From the NCBI GenBank assembly GCA_945870225.1, contig CAMBRF010000001.1:1-64000 (forward strand): 64,000 nucleotides of DNA, in the 5' to 3' direction. This stretch comes from PVC group bacterium (GTDB taxonomy: Bacteria; Verrucomicrobiota; Kiritimatiellia; CAIKKV01; CAITUY01). Both the position numbers and the translations under genes were made by a program. Shown piece after piece: positions 33,238 through 41,459 of the stretch (positions are counted from its first letter, which is position 1; each line of letters starts with the position of its first letter). A model generated the notes under the pieces. It was not told the origin of the DNA. It saw only the letters and a program-made list of their open reading frames with translations, and did no database searches.

Positions 33238-34829
33238 TGTCCGCCTCCCTTGCCTGCCGCCTGTTCGTAAGCTCGAATCCGGCCGGCGGCCAGCAGGCAG
33301 GGTTGACGGGCCACCAGAACGGTCAGCTCAGGGCTTTTCAGGGCCTTCAGCAGCGCGGTTTCAAATTCCGCGATCTGGCGAACCGGATCGAAAACGAGGA
33401 CATTGGGGACGCCGAGAGCCGTGACCACGTCCTCGATGCGAACCCGTGTGGTCGGCTCGTGATTTAACCGCCGCCCCGTGGCGGGATGTTCCTGCTGTCC
33501 GGTCATGGCCGTGGTCAGGTTGTCCAGGACCACCACGACATGGCCGGTCGGCGGCGGATTGTAGACCATTTCCGCGATGCCGGTGAGGCCGCTGTGCATG
33601 AAGGTGCTGTCGCCGATCACGCTGACCACGCGGCGGGCCTCGGATTCAGGGAGCACATGCCGCAACCCCAATCCGACCCCGATGCTGGCCCCCATGCAGA
33701 TCTGGGAGTCCATGGCGCTGAGAGGGGGGAGGGCGGCGAGGGTATAGCACCCGATATCGCCCGCCACAATGGCGTCATGTTTTTTGAAAATCTCGAAGAC
33801 ATACCCGTGCGGGCAGCCGGTACACAGACGCGGGGGCTTGCCCCTGGGCGGCGGAAGCTCGGGAGTCAGGTCGCGGGCCAGGATGCGCCGTACACGGTCA
33901 ACCGTGAGCTCGCCCATCCGGTAGGGCTCAGGATTCCACGGCACGTCGCCGCCGGCCGCCCGGATTTGTTCCACAAGGTAAGGGTCATTTTCCTCGATCA
34001 CAAAGCGCTCGGTCTTATCCTTCAGGAAGGACAGGATCAGGCGCATGGGGAGGGGGTGGCTCATCCCCAATTTCAGGAAGGAAGCCGCCGGGGCCGCCTC
34101 CCGCGCGTGGAGGTAGGCCACGCCGGAGGATACGATGCCCGTTGAAGACCCAGGGATGATCCGGTTCGGGCCGTCCGTCTCGCACCATTCCCGGATCTCG
34201 TTCAACTTGGCGCGCAACTCACGGTGTTTGATCCGGGCATGGCCGGGGATCATGACGCGGCCCGGGATATCCCTGACAAAGTGAGCCGGCGGCGGAGCGA
34301 CCTTGTGATCTGAAGGCGTGACGATCGCGGTGGTATGGCAGACGCGGGTGGTCAGGCGGAGGATGACCGGAATATGCCAGCGCGCCGAAAGGGTAAAGGC
34401 CAGCCGGGTAAAGTCATAAGCCTCCTGGGCATCCGAGGGTTCGATCACCGGGACGCCGGCCGCGATTCCGAGCCGGCGGGTATCCTGCTCGTTCTGGCTG
34501 GAGGCCAGGCCGGGATCGTCCGCCACCGCAAACACCAGGGCGCCGGACACGCCGCTGTAGGCGGCGGTGAACAGCACGTCGGCGGCGACATTCAGTCCGA
34601 CATGTTTCATGGTGGTCAGCGCGTAGACTCCGGCGAAAGCCACGCCCAGCGCGACTTCGGCGGCCACCTTTTCGTTCGGCGCCCATTCGGCGTTGCCGCC
34701 GATGGCATCGAAGTTTTCAAGGATTTCGGTGGAGGGCGTGCCCGGATATCCCGTCCCCCGCGCGCAGCCGGCATCCAATGCGCCCAGAGCCACGGCTTCG
34801 TTGCCGCTCATCAATCTACGTTCAGCCAT
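33234..34829 (-). CDS. iorA: Indolepyruvate:ferredoxin oxidoreductase alpha subunit, apparently without ferredoxin domain
   Basis: 531 residues from the ATG at 34829, which has AAAGGACG upstream; the ORF extends further but that part is not family-like. The pyrimidine-binding domain starts RRLMSGNEAVALGALDAGC, followed by GYPGTPSTEI. The TPP domain has LCTGCPHGYVFEI, GDIGCYTL, VVSVIGDSTFMHSGLTGIAE and LDNLTTAMTGQQEHP. The family usually continues with a two-cluster 4Fe-4S ferredoxin domain; here the protein ends 24 residues after VLVARQPC with no CxxCxxC motif. Electron exit may therefore rely on a separate ferredoxin. It begins the iorA-iorB-ligase-ACT operon. Confidence 0.9.
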   Translation of the reverse strand: MAERRLMSGNEAVALGALDAGCARGTGYPGTPSTEILENFDAIGGNAEWAPNEKVAAEVALGVAFAGVYALTTMKHVGLNVAADVLFTAAYSGVSGALVFAVADDPGLASSQNEQDTRRLGIAAGVPVIEPSDAQEAYDFTRLAFTLSARWHIPVILRLTTRVCHTTAIVTPSDHKVAPPPAHFVRDIPGRVMIPGHARIKHRELRAKLNEIREWCETDGPNRIIPGSSTGIVSSGVAYLHAREAAPAASFLKLGMSHPLPMRLILSFLKDKTERFVIEENDPYLVEQIRAAGGDVPWNPEPYRMGELTVDRVRRILARDLTPELPPPRGKPPRLCTGCPHGYVFEIFKKHDAIVAGDIGCYTLAALPPLSAMDSQICMGASIGVGLGLRHVLPESEARRVVSVIGDSTFMHSGLTGIAEMVYNPPPTGHVVVVLDNLTTAMTGQQEHPATGRRLNHEPTTRVRIEDVVTALGVPNVLVFDPVRQIAEFETALLKALKSPELTVLVARQPCLLAAGRIRAYEQAAGKGGGQ

Positions 34830-34909
34830 GATTCGTCCTTTCCTCGCCCCCACTAAGCACGGCGGAGCATGGCAAAAAGGGCGGCGCGCGGTCACGCAAA
34901 AACTGACGG

Positions 34910-37900
34910 CTATTCCAAATCCGTGCGCGGCTTGAAGAACCGGTCCTGGATCTTTTCCATGTACAGGTAAATACCCGGGGTGACGAACAGCGTGACCAGC
35001 TGGGCGAAAATCATGCCGCCTACCACGACCAATCCCAGCGGGATGCGGCTGGAGGCGTCGGCTCCATAGCCGAGCGCGATGGGCATCGCGCCCAGAATGG
35101 CGCACAAGCCCGTCATCAGAATGGGGCGGAAGCGGACCAGACAGGCATCGTAAATGGCGTCATGGCTGTTCATTCCCTCCGCCTTGCGCTGGAGGGCGAA
35201 GTCCACCATCAGAATGCCGTTCTTGGTGATCAGGCCGATCAGGACGAACAGGCCGATGTAGGCGTAGAGCGATAGTTCACTTCCAAGTGCCAACAGGGTC
35301 AGCAATCCGCCGAACACGGCCACGGGCAAGGTGGTGAGAATCGTGAACGGGTGGATATAACTCTCATACAGGATGCCCAGGACGATGTACTTGAGGAAGA
35401 TGGCCACCAGCAGTAGAACAGCCAGACTGGCAATGGATTTTTGGAACTCCAGGGCATCGCCGGTAAACTGTCCCGTTACCCCGGCCGGCAGGATGGCGGC
35501 GGCCGCTTCTTCGATCTTCTTGGTGGCGTAGCCGATGGGTACGCCGGGCGGCAAACTGAAGGACAGCGTGGCCGCATCCAACTGCTGGGCGTGGGGAACG
35601 CTTTGCGGGCCGGCATCTTCCGTCATGGTGACGACAGAGCGAAGCGGCACGAGGGTTCCCGTGGCGGGGGACCGGAGGTAAAGAGCGCTGAGGTTCTCTG
35701 GCCTTTGCTGAAACTGTTTTTCCACCTCGGCAATCACCTGATATTGATCCTGATCGGTGGTGAATTGGGTCACATAGCCGCCCGCGAAGGAGAGAGCCAG
35801 AGCTTGTTCGATGGTGGTGGCGGTGAGACCGAGGGCCGAAGCCCGGTCGCGATCAATGGCCAGGTTGAGGCGGGGCATGTTGAGCTTGACGCTGCTTTGG
35901 ATCCCGACCACTCCCTTGATCTCGCGCATTTTGCCTTCAAGTTGCGAGGCGGAGGCGTATACCTTGTCGCGGTCCAGCCCCATCAGCAGGTAGGCGTACT
36001 GGCTGCCCGTCGCCGTGGATTCAGCGCCGGAGCTGATCTTCAGGACCGGGGAGGCCTGCATGAAGCAGAATCCATCCGGGATGACTGACAGTCTGGCGGA
36101 GAACAGCTGAATCATTTTTTCGATGGGGGGGCGCGTGGACGGAGGTTTCAGGCGGATAAAGACGAAGCCCATGCTTTGGTCCGCACCGGGCTGAAAACCG
36201 GTGACCCCGCCGATATCCGTGATGTTGGGATCCTGCTGCAGGATGGCCATCACCTTGGTCTGATAGGCCTTCATTTGCACGCTGGAGGCGCCTTGCGGCA
36301 TGATGATGGCCCCGCGGATAAAACTGCTGTCACCGGGTGGCAGGAAGGATTTTGGCAGCAGGATGTAAAAAACCGCGCACCCCAGAATACAGATCACCCA
36401 CGTCACCAGGGCGACCCACTTATGCTGCAACTGCCAGCGGAGCGCCCGCCCGTACTGGCGGACCATGGAGCCGATGACGGCGGTGATCCAGCGCTGCAGA
36501 CGGTTGGGTTCGGTATGACTCCGGATGACGCGCGCGCACATCATGGGCGTGAGGGTCAGTGCCACCAGGGTGGAGATGATAATGGCATAAATGACGGTGA
36601 GGGCGAATTCCCTCAGGTTGCGGCCCACAGCCCCGCTCATGAACACCAGCGGCGTGAAGACGATGATCAGCGCTACACTGGTGGAGATGACCGTGAAGGA
36701 AATCTCCTTCATACTGCGGATGGCGGCCGGAATGGGCTTCATTCCCGCTTCCAGGTGACGGACCGTATTTTCCAGCACGACAATGGCATCATCCACCAGG
36801 AACGAGACCGCCAGGACGATGCTCATGAGCGAGAGGGTGTCGAGGTTGAACGAGGATAGCAGCATGACAATCAGTGTGCCCAGCAGTGAAACGGGCAGCA
36901 CGATGGAAGGAATCAGGGTCTCGCGGAGGCGGCCCAGAAAGAAGAAGATCACCACGATGACAAGGATCAGGGCGATGAGTACCGTGACCTGCACATCCTT
37001 CAGGGATTCGTGGATCGGGGCGGCACCGTTGAACATGGTTTTCAGGATAATGGAGCCGGGCATTTCCGCCTGGGCTTCTTTCAGCGCCTTGACGATCTTG
37101 TCGGCGACGGCGACAGTATTGGCGCCACTGACGCGGGAGACGAACATCACGACGCACTTGTTGTGTTCCGGTTCGCCCGAGCTTTTCATGCGGATGTCCA
37201 CGAGATCGTTGACGACGCTCTCTACGCACTGGGCGATATCCTTTAAGCGCACGGGGGCCAGGTTCCGGTAGGCAATGATGAGTTCGCCATACTCGGCGGC
37301 GGTCTTCAGCTGGCCCTGCGGTTCGATGGTGAAGGTGCGCATGGCGCCATTGAGACTGCCGCCGGGGATATTGACCGAGCCGGCCTGGAGCGCCAGCGCC
37401 AGTTCATCCACACCGATCTGGTGGGCGGCGAGTTTTTCAGGGCTGAATTGGACCCGGACCGCGCGTTGAGCGCCCAGAACCTGCACCTTGGATACGCCCT
37501 CCACCATGCTTAATTTCCGGGCCACCACATGGCTGGCATAGTCATACAGGTCGCCATGCGTCAGCGTGTCGGAATGCAGCATGATGTAGTAGATCGGGGC
37601 ATCGGACGGATTGAATTTCTGATAAGTGGGCGGGTTGGGAAGATCTTTGGGAAGTTTTCTCTGGGCGCGCGTGATCGCCGCCTGCACGTCCGGGGCCACC
37701 AGGTCCACATTGCGATTCAGCGAAAACGTCAGGCTGATGGTGCTGACGCCGGACTTGTTATCCGACAGCATGGACTGCAAGCCGCTGATCTGCGTGAACT
37801 CGTTTTCCAGGGGCAACGCCACGGTGCTGGCCATGGTGGCCGGGCTGGCCCCGGGGTAATTTACCGTGACCTGAATGACGGGGTAGTCCACGGTGGGCAG

Positions 37901-38008
37901 GCTGTTGACCGGCAGGCGGAAATACGACCACAGGCCGAACACGGAAAGGACGACGGTTATGAGCGTGGTCATGATGGGCCGTCGGATGAAAGTTTCTGAG
38001 AATGTCAC
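34910..38008 (-). CDS. RND (HAE1/MdtB-type) efflux pump inner-membrane permease
   Basis: 1032 residues, standard length. Start MTFSETFIRRPIMTTLITVV; the first periplasmic loop has VNYPGASPATMASTVALPLE; the TM4 proton-relay segment is LMSIVLAVSFLVDDAIVVLE with the paired Asp. The second half has FTGDALEFQKSIASLAVLLL and LFVLIGLITKNGILMVDFAL. It forms the pump with the adaptor encoded 30 bp upstream and the TolC-like lipoprotein. Likely substrates are hydrophobic drugs or metabolites; nothing shows which. Last gene of the tetR-led operon. Confidence 0.94.
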   Translation of the reverse strand: MTFSETFIRRPIMTTLITVVLSVFGLWSYFRLPVNSLPTVDYPVIQVTVNYPGASPATMASTVALPLENEFTQISGLQSMLSDNKSGVSTISLTFSLNRNVDLVAPDVQAAITRAQRKLPKDLPNPPTYQKFNPSDAPIYYIMLHSDTLTHGDLYDYASHVVARKLSMVEGVSKVQVLGAQRAVRVQFSPEKLAAHQIGVDELALALQAGSVNIPGGSLNGAMRTFTIEPQGQLKTAAEYGELIIAYRNLAPVRLKDIAQCVESVVNDLVDIRMKSSGEPEHNKCVVMFVSRVSGANTVAVADKIVKALKEAQAEMPGSIILKTMFNGAAPIHESLKDVQVTVLIALILVIVVIFFFLGRLRETLIPSIVLPVSLLGTLIVMLLSSFNLDTLSLMSIVLAVSFLVDDAIVVLENTVRHLEAGMKPIPAAIRSMKEISFTVISTSVALIIVFTPLVFMSGAVGRNLREFALTVIYAIIISTLVALTLTPMMCARVIRSHTEPNRLQRWITAVIGSMVRQYGRALRWQLQHKWVALVTWVICILGCAVFYILLPKSFLPPGDSSFIRGAIIMPQGASSVQMKAYQTKVMAILQQDPNITDIGGVTGFQPGADQSMGFVFIRLKPPSTRPPIEKMIQLFSARLSVIPDGFCFMQASPVLKISSGAESTATGSQYAYLLMGLDRDKVYASASQLEGKMREIKGVVGIQSSVKLNMPRLNLAIDRDRASALGLTATTIEQALALSFAGGYVTQFTTDQDQYQVIAEVEKQFQQRPENLSALYLRSPATGTLVPLRSVVTMTEDAGPQSVPHAQQLDAATLSFSLPPGVPIGYATKKIEEAAAAILPAGVTGQFTGDALEFQKSIASLAVLLLVAIFLKYIVLGILYESYIHPFTILTTLPVAVFGGLLTLLALGSELSLYAYIGLFVLIGLITKNGILMVDFALQRKAEGMNSHDAIYDACLVRFRPILMTGLCAILGAMPIALGYGADASSRIPLGLVVVGGMIFAQLVTLFVTPGIYLYMEKIQDRFFKPRTDLE

Positions 38009-38038
38009 AGGCGTCTCCCTTTGAATGGTTTGCGCGGG

Positions 38039-39178
38039 TTACTTCACGCCGGGTTTTCCGGTTGACGCCGGGGGGGCCGCCGGACCGGCTTCCTTGACCG
38101 GGGCGCCGGGGAACAACATCAACTGCCCCAGCACCACCACTTTGTCCTGTGGCGCAACACCTTCGACGATCTGGATCAGGTTGTTGTAGCGAATGCCCGT
38201 TTTAACGGGACGGAGTTCGGTCAGGTTTTCCTTGGACACGGTGAAGACGTGGGTCCCGCGCTTGCCGAACTGGATGGCACCCTCCGGCACCATCACCGCA
38301 TCGGATACCTGACCGGCCACAACGGTTACCGTGACGAATTGCCGGGCCCACAACTTGAGGTCGGCATTCGGGATCCGTCCGCGAAGCAGGATGGTTCCAG
38401 CCAGGGAGTTCACCGCATTATCAATGAACTCGAGTGATCCGGAATAGGAGTTGGTCTCGCTACGCGGTTGGACCTTGAGTCGGACTTCTCCCCCGGCCAG
38501 GGCCTGGCGCAGCAGGGGCACATGCTGTTCTGGCAGTGAGAATTCTACGAACAGCGGATCATAGCTCCGGATATTGGTAAGTTTCGAGAGCCCGGCTGCA
38601 GCCAGATTGCCGTTATCCAGGTAACGTTTGGAGCAGATGCCGGCCATGGGGGAGGTTACGGTGCAGCGGGCCAGATTCAATCGAGCCTGATCGAGGGCGG
38701 CCTCGGACATCTGGAGCTGGGCCGCAGCGGCGTCCCGTTGCGTCCTGAGCATGTCAAACCCCTCGCTCGATATCAGCTTCTTCTCAAGAAGGGGCTCGTT
38801 CCGGGTGAGGGTGATGCGACTGAGTTCCAGCGCGGCACGATTCGCGGCCACGAGACCCTCCGCCTGTTGGACCCGCATGGTGTAGTCGCTGGGGTCAATC
38901 TGGAACAGGGGTTGGCCGTTCGTCACCACGGCGCCATCCGTGATGAAGGTTTGGGCCAGAACGCCGGACACCTGCGGGATAATATCCACACTGGCACCCT
39001 CATCCGTCATGCCGAATGTATCGAGCACGATGGGCACGTCCATCCGTGTTGCCGGCAAGGTCTGGACCGTGCTGGGCGGGCGGGTCGGGGGTGCCTGCCG
39101 CTTGGCGCATGCGCCAGTGCTTAGAGAAAGAGCGCTGCACGCCATCAGCGTGCCCGCAAAACGTATGGGCTTATTCAT
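38039..39178 (-). CDS. RND efflux periplasmic adaptor (membrane fusion protein)
   Basis: 379 residues. The N-terminus has a signal segment ending in a lipobox-like TGAC (C24). A barrel-sandwich half motif (PQVSGVLAQTFITDGAVVTNG) is followed by an alpha-helical hairpin (about 110-175, EGLVAANRAALELSRITL) and the second half (CTVTSPMAGICSKRYLDNGN), then beta-barrel and membrane-proximal domains ending KVVVLGQLMLFPGAPV. Start overlaps the TolC gene's stop. Role: bridge between permease and outer-membrane channel. Confidence 0.93.
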   Translation of the reverse strand: MNKPIRFAGTLMACSALSLSTGACAKRQAPPTRPPSTVQTLPATRMDVPIVLDTFGMTDEGASVDIIPQVSGVLAQTFITDGAVVTNGQPLFQIDPSDYTMRVQQAEGLVAANRAALELSRITLTRNEPLLEKKLISSEGFDMLRTQRDAAAAQLQMSEAALDQARLNLARCTVTSPMAGICSKRYLDNGNLAAAGLSKLTNIRSYDPLFVEFSLPEQHVPLLRQALAGGEVRLKVQPRSETNSYSGSLEFIDNAVNSLAGTILLRGRIPNADLKLWARQFVTVTVVAGQVSDAVMVPEGAIQFGKRGTHVFTVSKENLTELRPVKTGIRYNNLIQIVEGVAPQDKVVVLGQLMLFPGAPVKEAGPAAPPASTGKPGVK

Positions 39179-40641
39179 TCGTGGGTTTCCTTGTTAACGG
39201 GGTTGGAGAAAATATCCCGGGCTTGGGTCGCGCCGCCCTTTGACAGCAATCCGGTGGCATAGGCCAGGTTGGCGAGGGCCGTAAAGACCTCCTGCCGTGC
39301 GGCAACCAATTGGCTGCGTGCCTGCGCGAGTTGAGTCTCGGCATTCAGCAGGTCGAGAATACTTTTGAGTCCGCCTTTGTAGCTGTCCAGCGCGGCATCA
39401 TAAGTGGCGGAGGCGCTCTTGAGAAAGGCGGTGCTGAACCGGAGTTTCTGGATGGCCGTTTCGTAACCATGGTAGCGCGCCCATATTTCCGCACTGGCGG
39501 CCAGTTCGGCCTGTTTCAGTTGGGCTTCCGCTGCGTCGATCTGGGCCCGGGCCACACGCCGGGCGCTTAGGGTTTGAAATCCATCGAACAGTGTCCATTG
39601 CAGGCTCAGTCCGCCAAAATAGGAGGTATCCTCATCCTGCATGGCCTTGGAGCCGTTGTTGTCGTAATAGTTTCGATTTGCCGAGCCGTTGAAATAAAGC
39701 GAGGGCCAGAGTTGGGAACCGACGGCGGTGGCGGTCGCCTGGCGGGCGGCGAGAGTGGATCGCAGGGCGGCGATATCCGGACGCCGCTGCAAAGCTTCGT
39801 CAATCAGCTTGCGCAGGTCCTGTGCGGGCGGAAGTTCAGGCAGCTCCCGGGCGGGAGGGGTGATTTTGAGAGCGGTGTCGGCGGGCAGCCCCAGTGCCTG
39901 TGCCAGCAGCCCGCGGGAATTCTTGAGTTGACCCTCGGCGTTGGCCTGAACATAGAGCGACTGATCAACGACGGTTTGCGCCTGGAGAACTTCCAGTTCC
40001 GTGCCCACGCCGGCGTTGAGTCGGGCCTGGGCTGCGGCCAGGGCGGTTTTCGCATCTTTCACGCCTGCCTCAGCTGCCGTTATACCCGCCTCGGCGCTAA
40101 TGACTCCGTAATAGGCGGTCTCCACGGCCAGCATGACATCCTGAATCGTACGGTTGAAGGCGTAATCGGTGGCGTAAACCGTTTGAAGCGCGGCTTCCAC
40201 AGCTGCCTTGCGGCCGCCGCCGAAGCTGAGAATCAGGTAATTTACCTGCAAGCCGGGCCCGTATTTCAAAAAGTCCTGCTCAAAGGCCGGATCTTCCGCA
40301 TCCGTGCGCTGGCGCGAGCCGGAGGCCACCCCGGTGACCGTGGGCATAAAGACGCCACGCGCCTGTTCAACCTGCGCCGCCGCCGCCCGGGCGGCGCTCC
40401 AGGCGCGCCGGCTGGCCGGGTTGTTGATCAGGGCCATATCAACCAGTTCCGGCAACGTCAGGGAGTGGGTTGTGTCAGGAAGTGCGGCGCGCAAGGCCGA
40501 CCATGAATCAGTCTGCCGCGCCGCATGGGCCGGTGGGGTCCAGGGGGTTGTGGAATCCGTTGGAGTAGGCGGGGAGGTGCACCCCGTCAAAAATATCGCC
40601 AGCCCCGTCACGGTCAGCCCTGCTGCAATGGACGTTTTCAT
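39175..40641 (-). CDS. TolC-family outer-membrane efflux lipoprotein (NodT/OprM type)
   Basis: 488 residues from the ATG at 40641, whose ATG overlaps the tetR TGA; the longer ORF covers antisense and tetR sequence. The signal peptide ends in a lipobox, FLTGC with C21. Two OEP repeats follow: LTLPELVDMALINNPASRRA and LRKLIDEALQRRPDIAALRS, each with long coiled-coil helices (AEGQLKNSRGLLAQALGLPA and AEAQLKQAELAASAEIWARY). It forms the trimeric channel of the pump. Confidence 0.93.
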   Translation of the reverse strand: MKTSIAAGLTVTGLAIFLTGCTSPPTPTDSTTPWTPPAHAARQTDSWSALRAALPDTTHSLTLPELVDMALINNPASRRAWSAARAAAAQVEQARGVFMPTVTGVASGSRQRTDAEDPAFEQDFLKYGPGLQVNYLILSFGGGRKAAVEAALQTVYATDYAFNRTIQDVMLAVETAYYGVISAEAGITAAEAGVKDAKTALAAAQARLNAGVGTELEVLQAQTVVDQSLYVQANAEGQLKNSRGLLAQALGLPADTALKITPPARELPELPPAQDLRKLIDEALQRRPDIAALRSTLAARQATATAVGSQLWPSLYFNGSANRNYYDNNGSKAMQDEDTSYFGGLSLQWTLFDGFQTLSARRVARAQIDAAEAQLKQAELAASAEIWARYHGYETAIQKLRFSTAFLKSASATYDAALDSYKGGLKSILDLLNAETQLAQARSQLVAARQEVFTALANLAYATGLLSKGGATQARDIFSNPVNKETHE

Positions 40642-41279
40642 CCTGTACCTGCCTTTTCCGTTTTTGAAGATTTCACAGCCGTTCGCTTTCCCGTTGCGGG
40701 CCCGCCGACCATCAAGGCGACGACGGTGCGGACGTAAGCTTGAGGAGTAGCGGGGCGGAAGTTGAAGAGGGTCTGCTGGAGCACATAGTGCATCAGGGAG
40801 CCGATAAAGATCTGGGCGTGAACCTCGGGGTTGGTCATGGTCAGGCGGCCCCGGTCGATTTCGGCGCGGAAGTAGGCGGCCAGCGCCCGGAGTTTCTTGA
40901 TGGCCGGTGAAATGCGTGTCTGGCTGCAATGATGAGGCCCCGCCACAACAATCCCGCTGGAACTGACCATCATGATGCGCGGAAGAATGATCTGGAGATG
41001 ATTTAAAATCTCAAGCCCGGCGGTTTCCAGCGTGGCGCGGATGGATCCATGGCCTGCTGACTTCTTCAGGAGGTCCTGCCAGGACGAGCCGCTGAGCTCC
41101 GTGTCCATGGCGGCCAGGAAGAGATCGTCCTTGGTTTTAAAATGCTTGAATAACGAGCCCTCGGAAATGCCGGCCTCCCGGGCGATGCGGGCGGTTGAGA
41201 CCTTGAACCCGTGCGCCAGGAAAACGGTTCGCGCGGCTTCCAGGATGGTCTCGCTTTGTATGGATACGGGTCTCGACAC
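40638..41279 (-). CDS. TetR-family repressor of the efflux operon
   Basis: 213 residues from the GTG at 41279. This start has GAAGGAAAAGG upstream, and it leaves the palindrome at 41305-41318 outside the gene; a GTG at 41315 is the alternative. The HTH is TVFLAHGFKVSTARIAREAG followed by ISEGSLFKHFKTKDDLFLAA, typical of TetR/AcrR. The ligand domain is divergent, with LMHYVLQQTLFNFRPATPQ near the end. It is the first gene of the tetR-tolC-mfp-rnd operon, so it probably represses itself and the pump until an effector binds. Confidence 0.9.
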   Translation of the reverse strand: MSRPVSIQSETILEAARTVFLAHGFKVSTARIAREAGISEGSLFKHFKTKDDLFLAAMDTELSGSSWQDLLKKSAGHGSIRATLETAGLEILNHLQIILPRIMMVSSSGIVVAGPHHCSQTRISPAIKKLRALAAYFRAEIDRGRLTMTNPEVHAQIFIGSLMHYVLQQTLFNFRPATPQAYVRTVVALMVGGPATGKRTAVKSSKTEKAGTG

Positions 41280-41304
41280 GGGTGCTGCCTTTTCCTTCAA
41301 TAAG

Positions 41305-41318
41305 TAAGTGCTCACTCA
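41305..41318. promoter_or_regulatory. Likely TetR operator
   Basis: TAAGTG-CT-CACTCA is an imperfect palindrome (5 of 6 base pairs around a 2-bp centre), 26 bp upstream of the chosen tetR start and in the divergent region shared with the NAD synthetase gene. AcrR-like repressors bind sites of this form. The surrounding DNA (AATAAGTA, CATTAATAA) is unusually AT-rich for the region, consistent with a promoter. Confidence 0.5.
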
Positions 41319-41459
41319 TTAATAAAACCGGTCCGGGAAGTCAAGCGGGATTATGCCTTCAAGCGGTGGCGCGCGAGGCCATCAGCCAGGGGGCTTGATC
41401 CCGCTCGACAAGCGGGAAGGGGGCGCGGTAAGGTGACGGGTGTGCAGTGGGGATGAATC

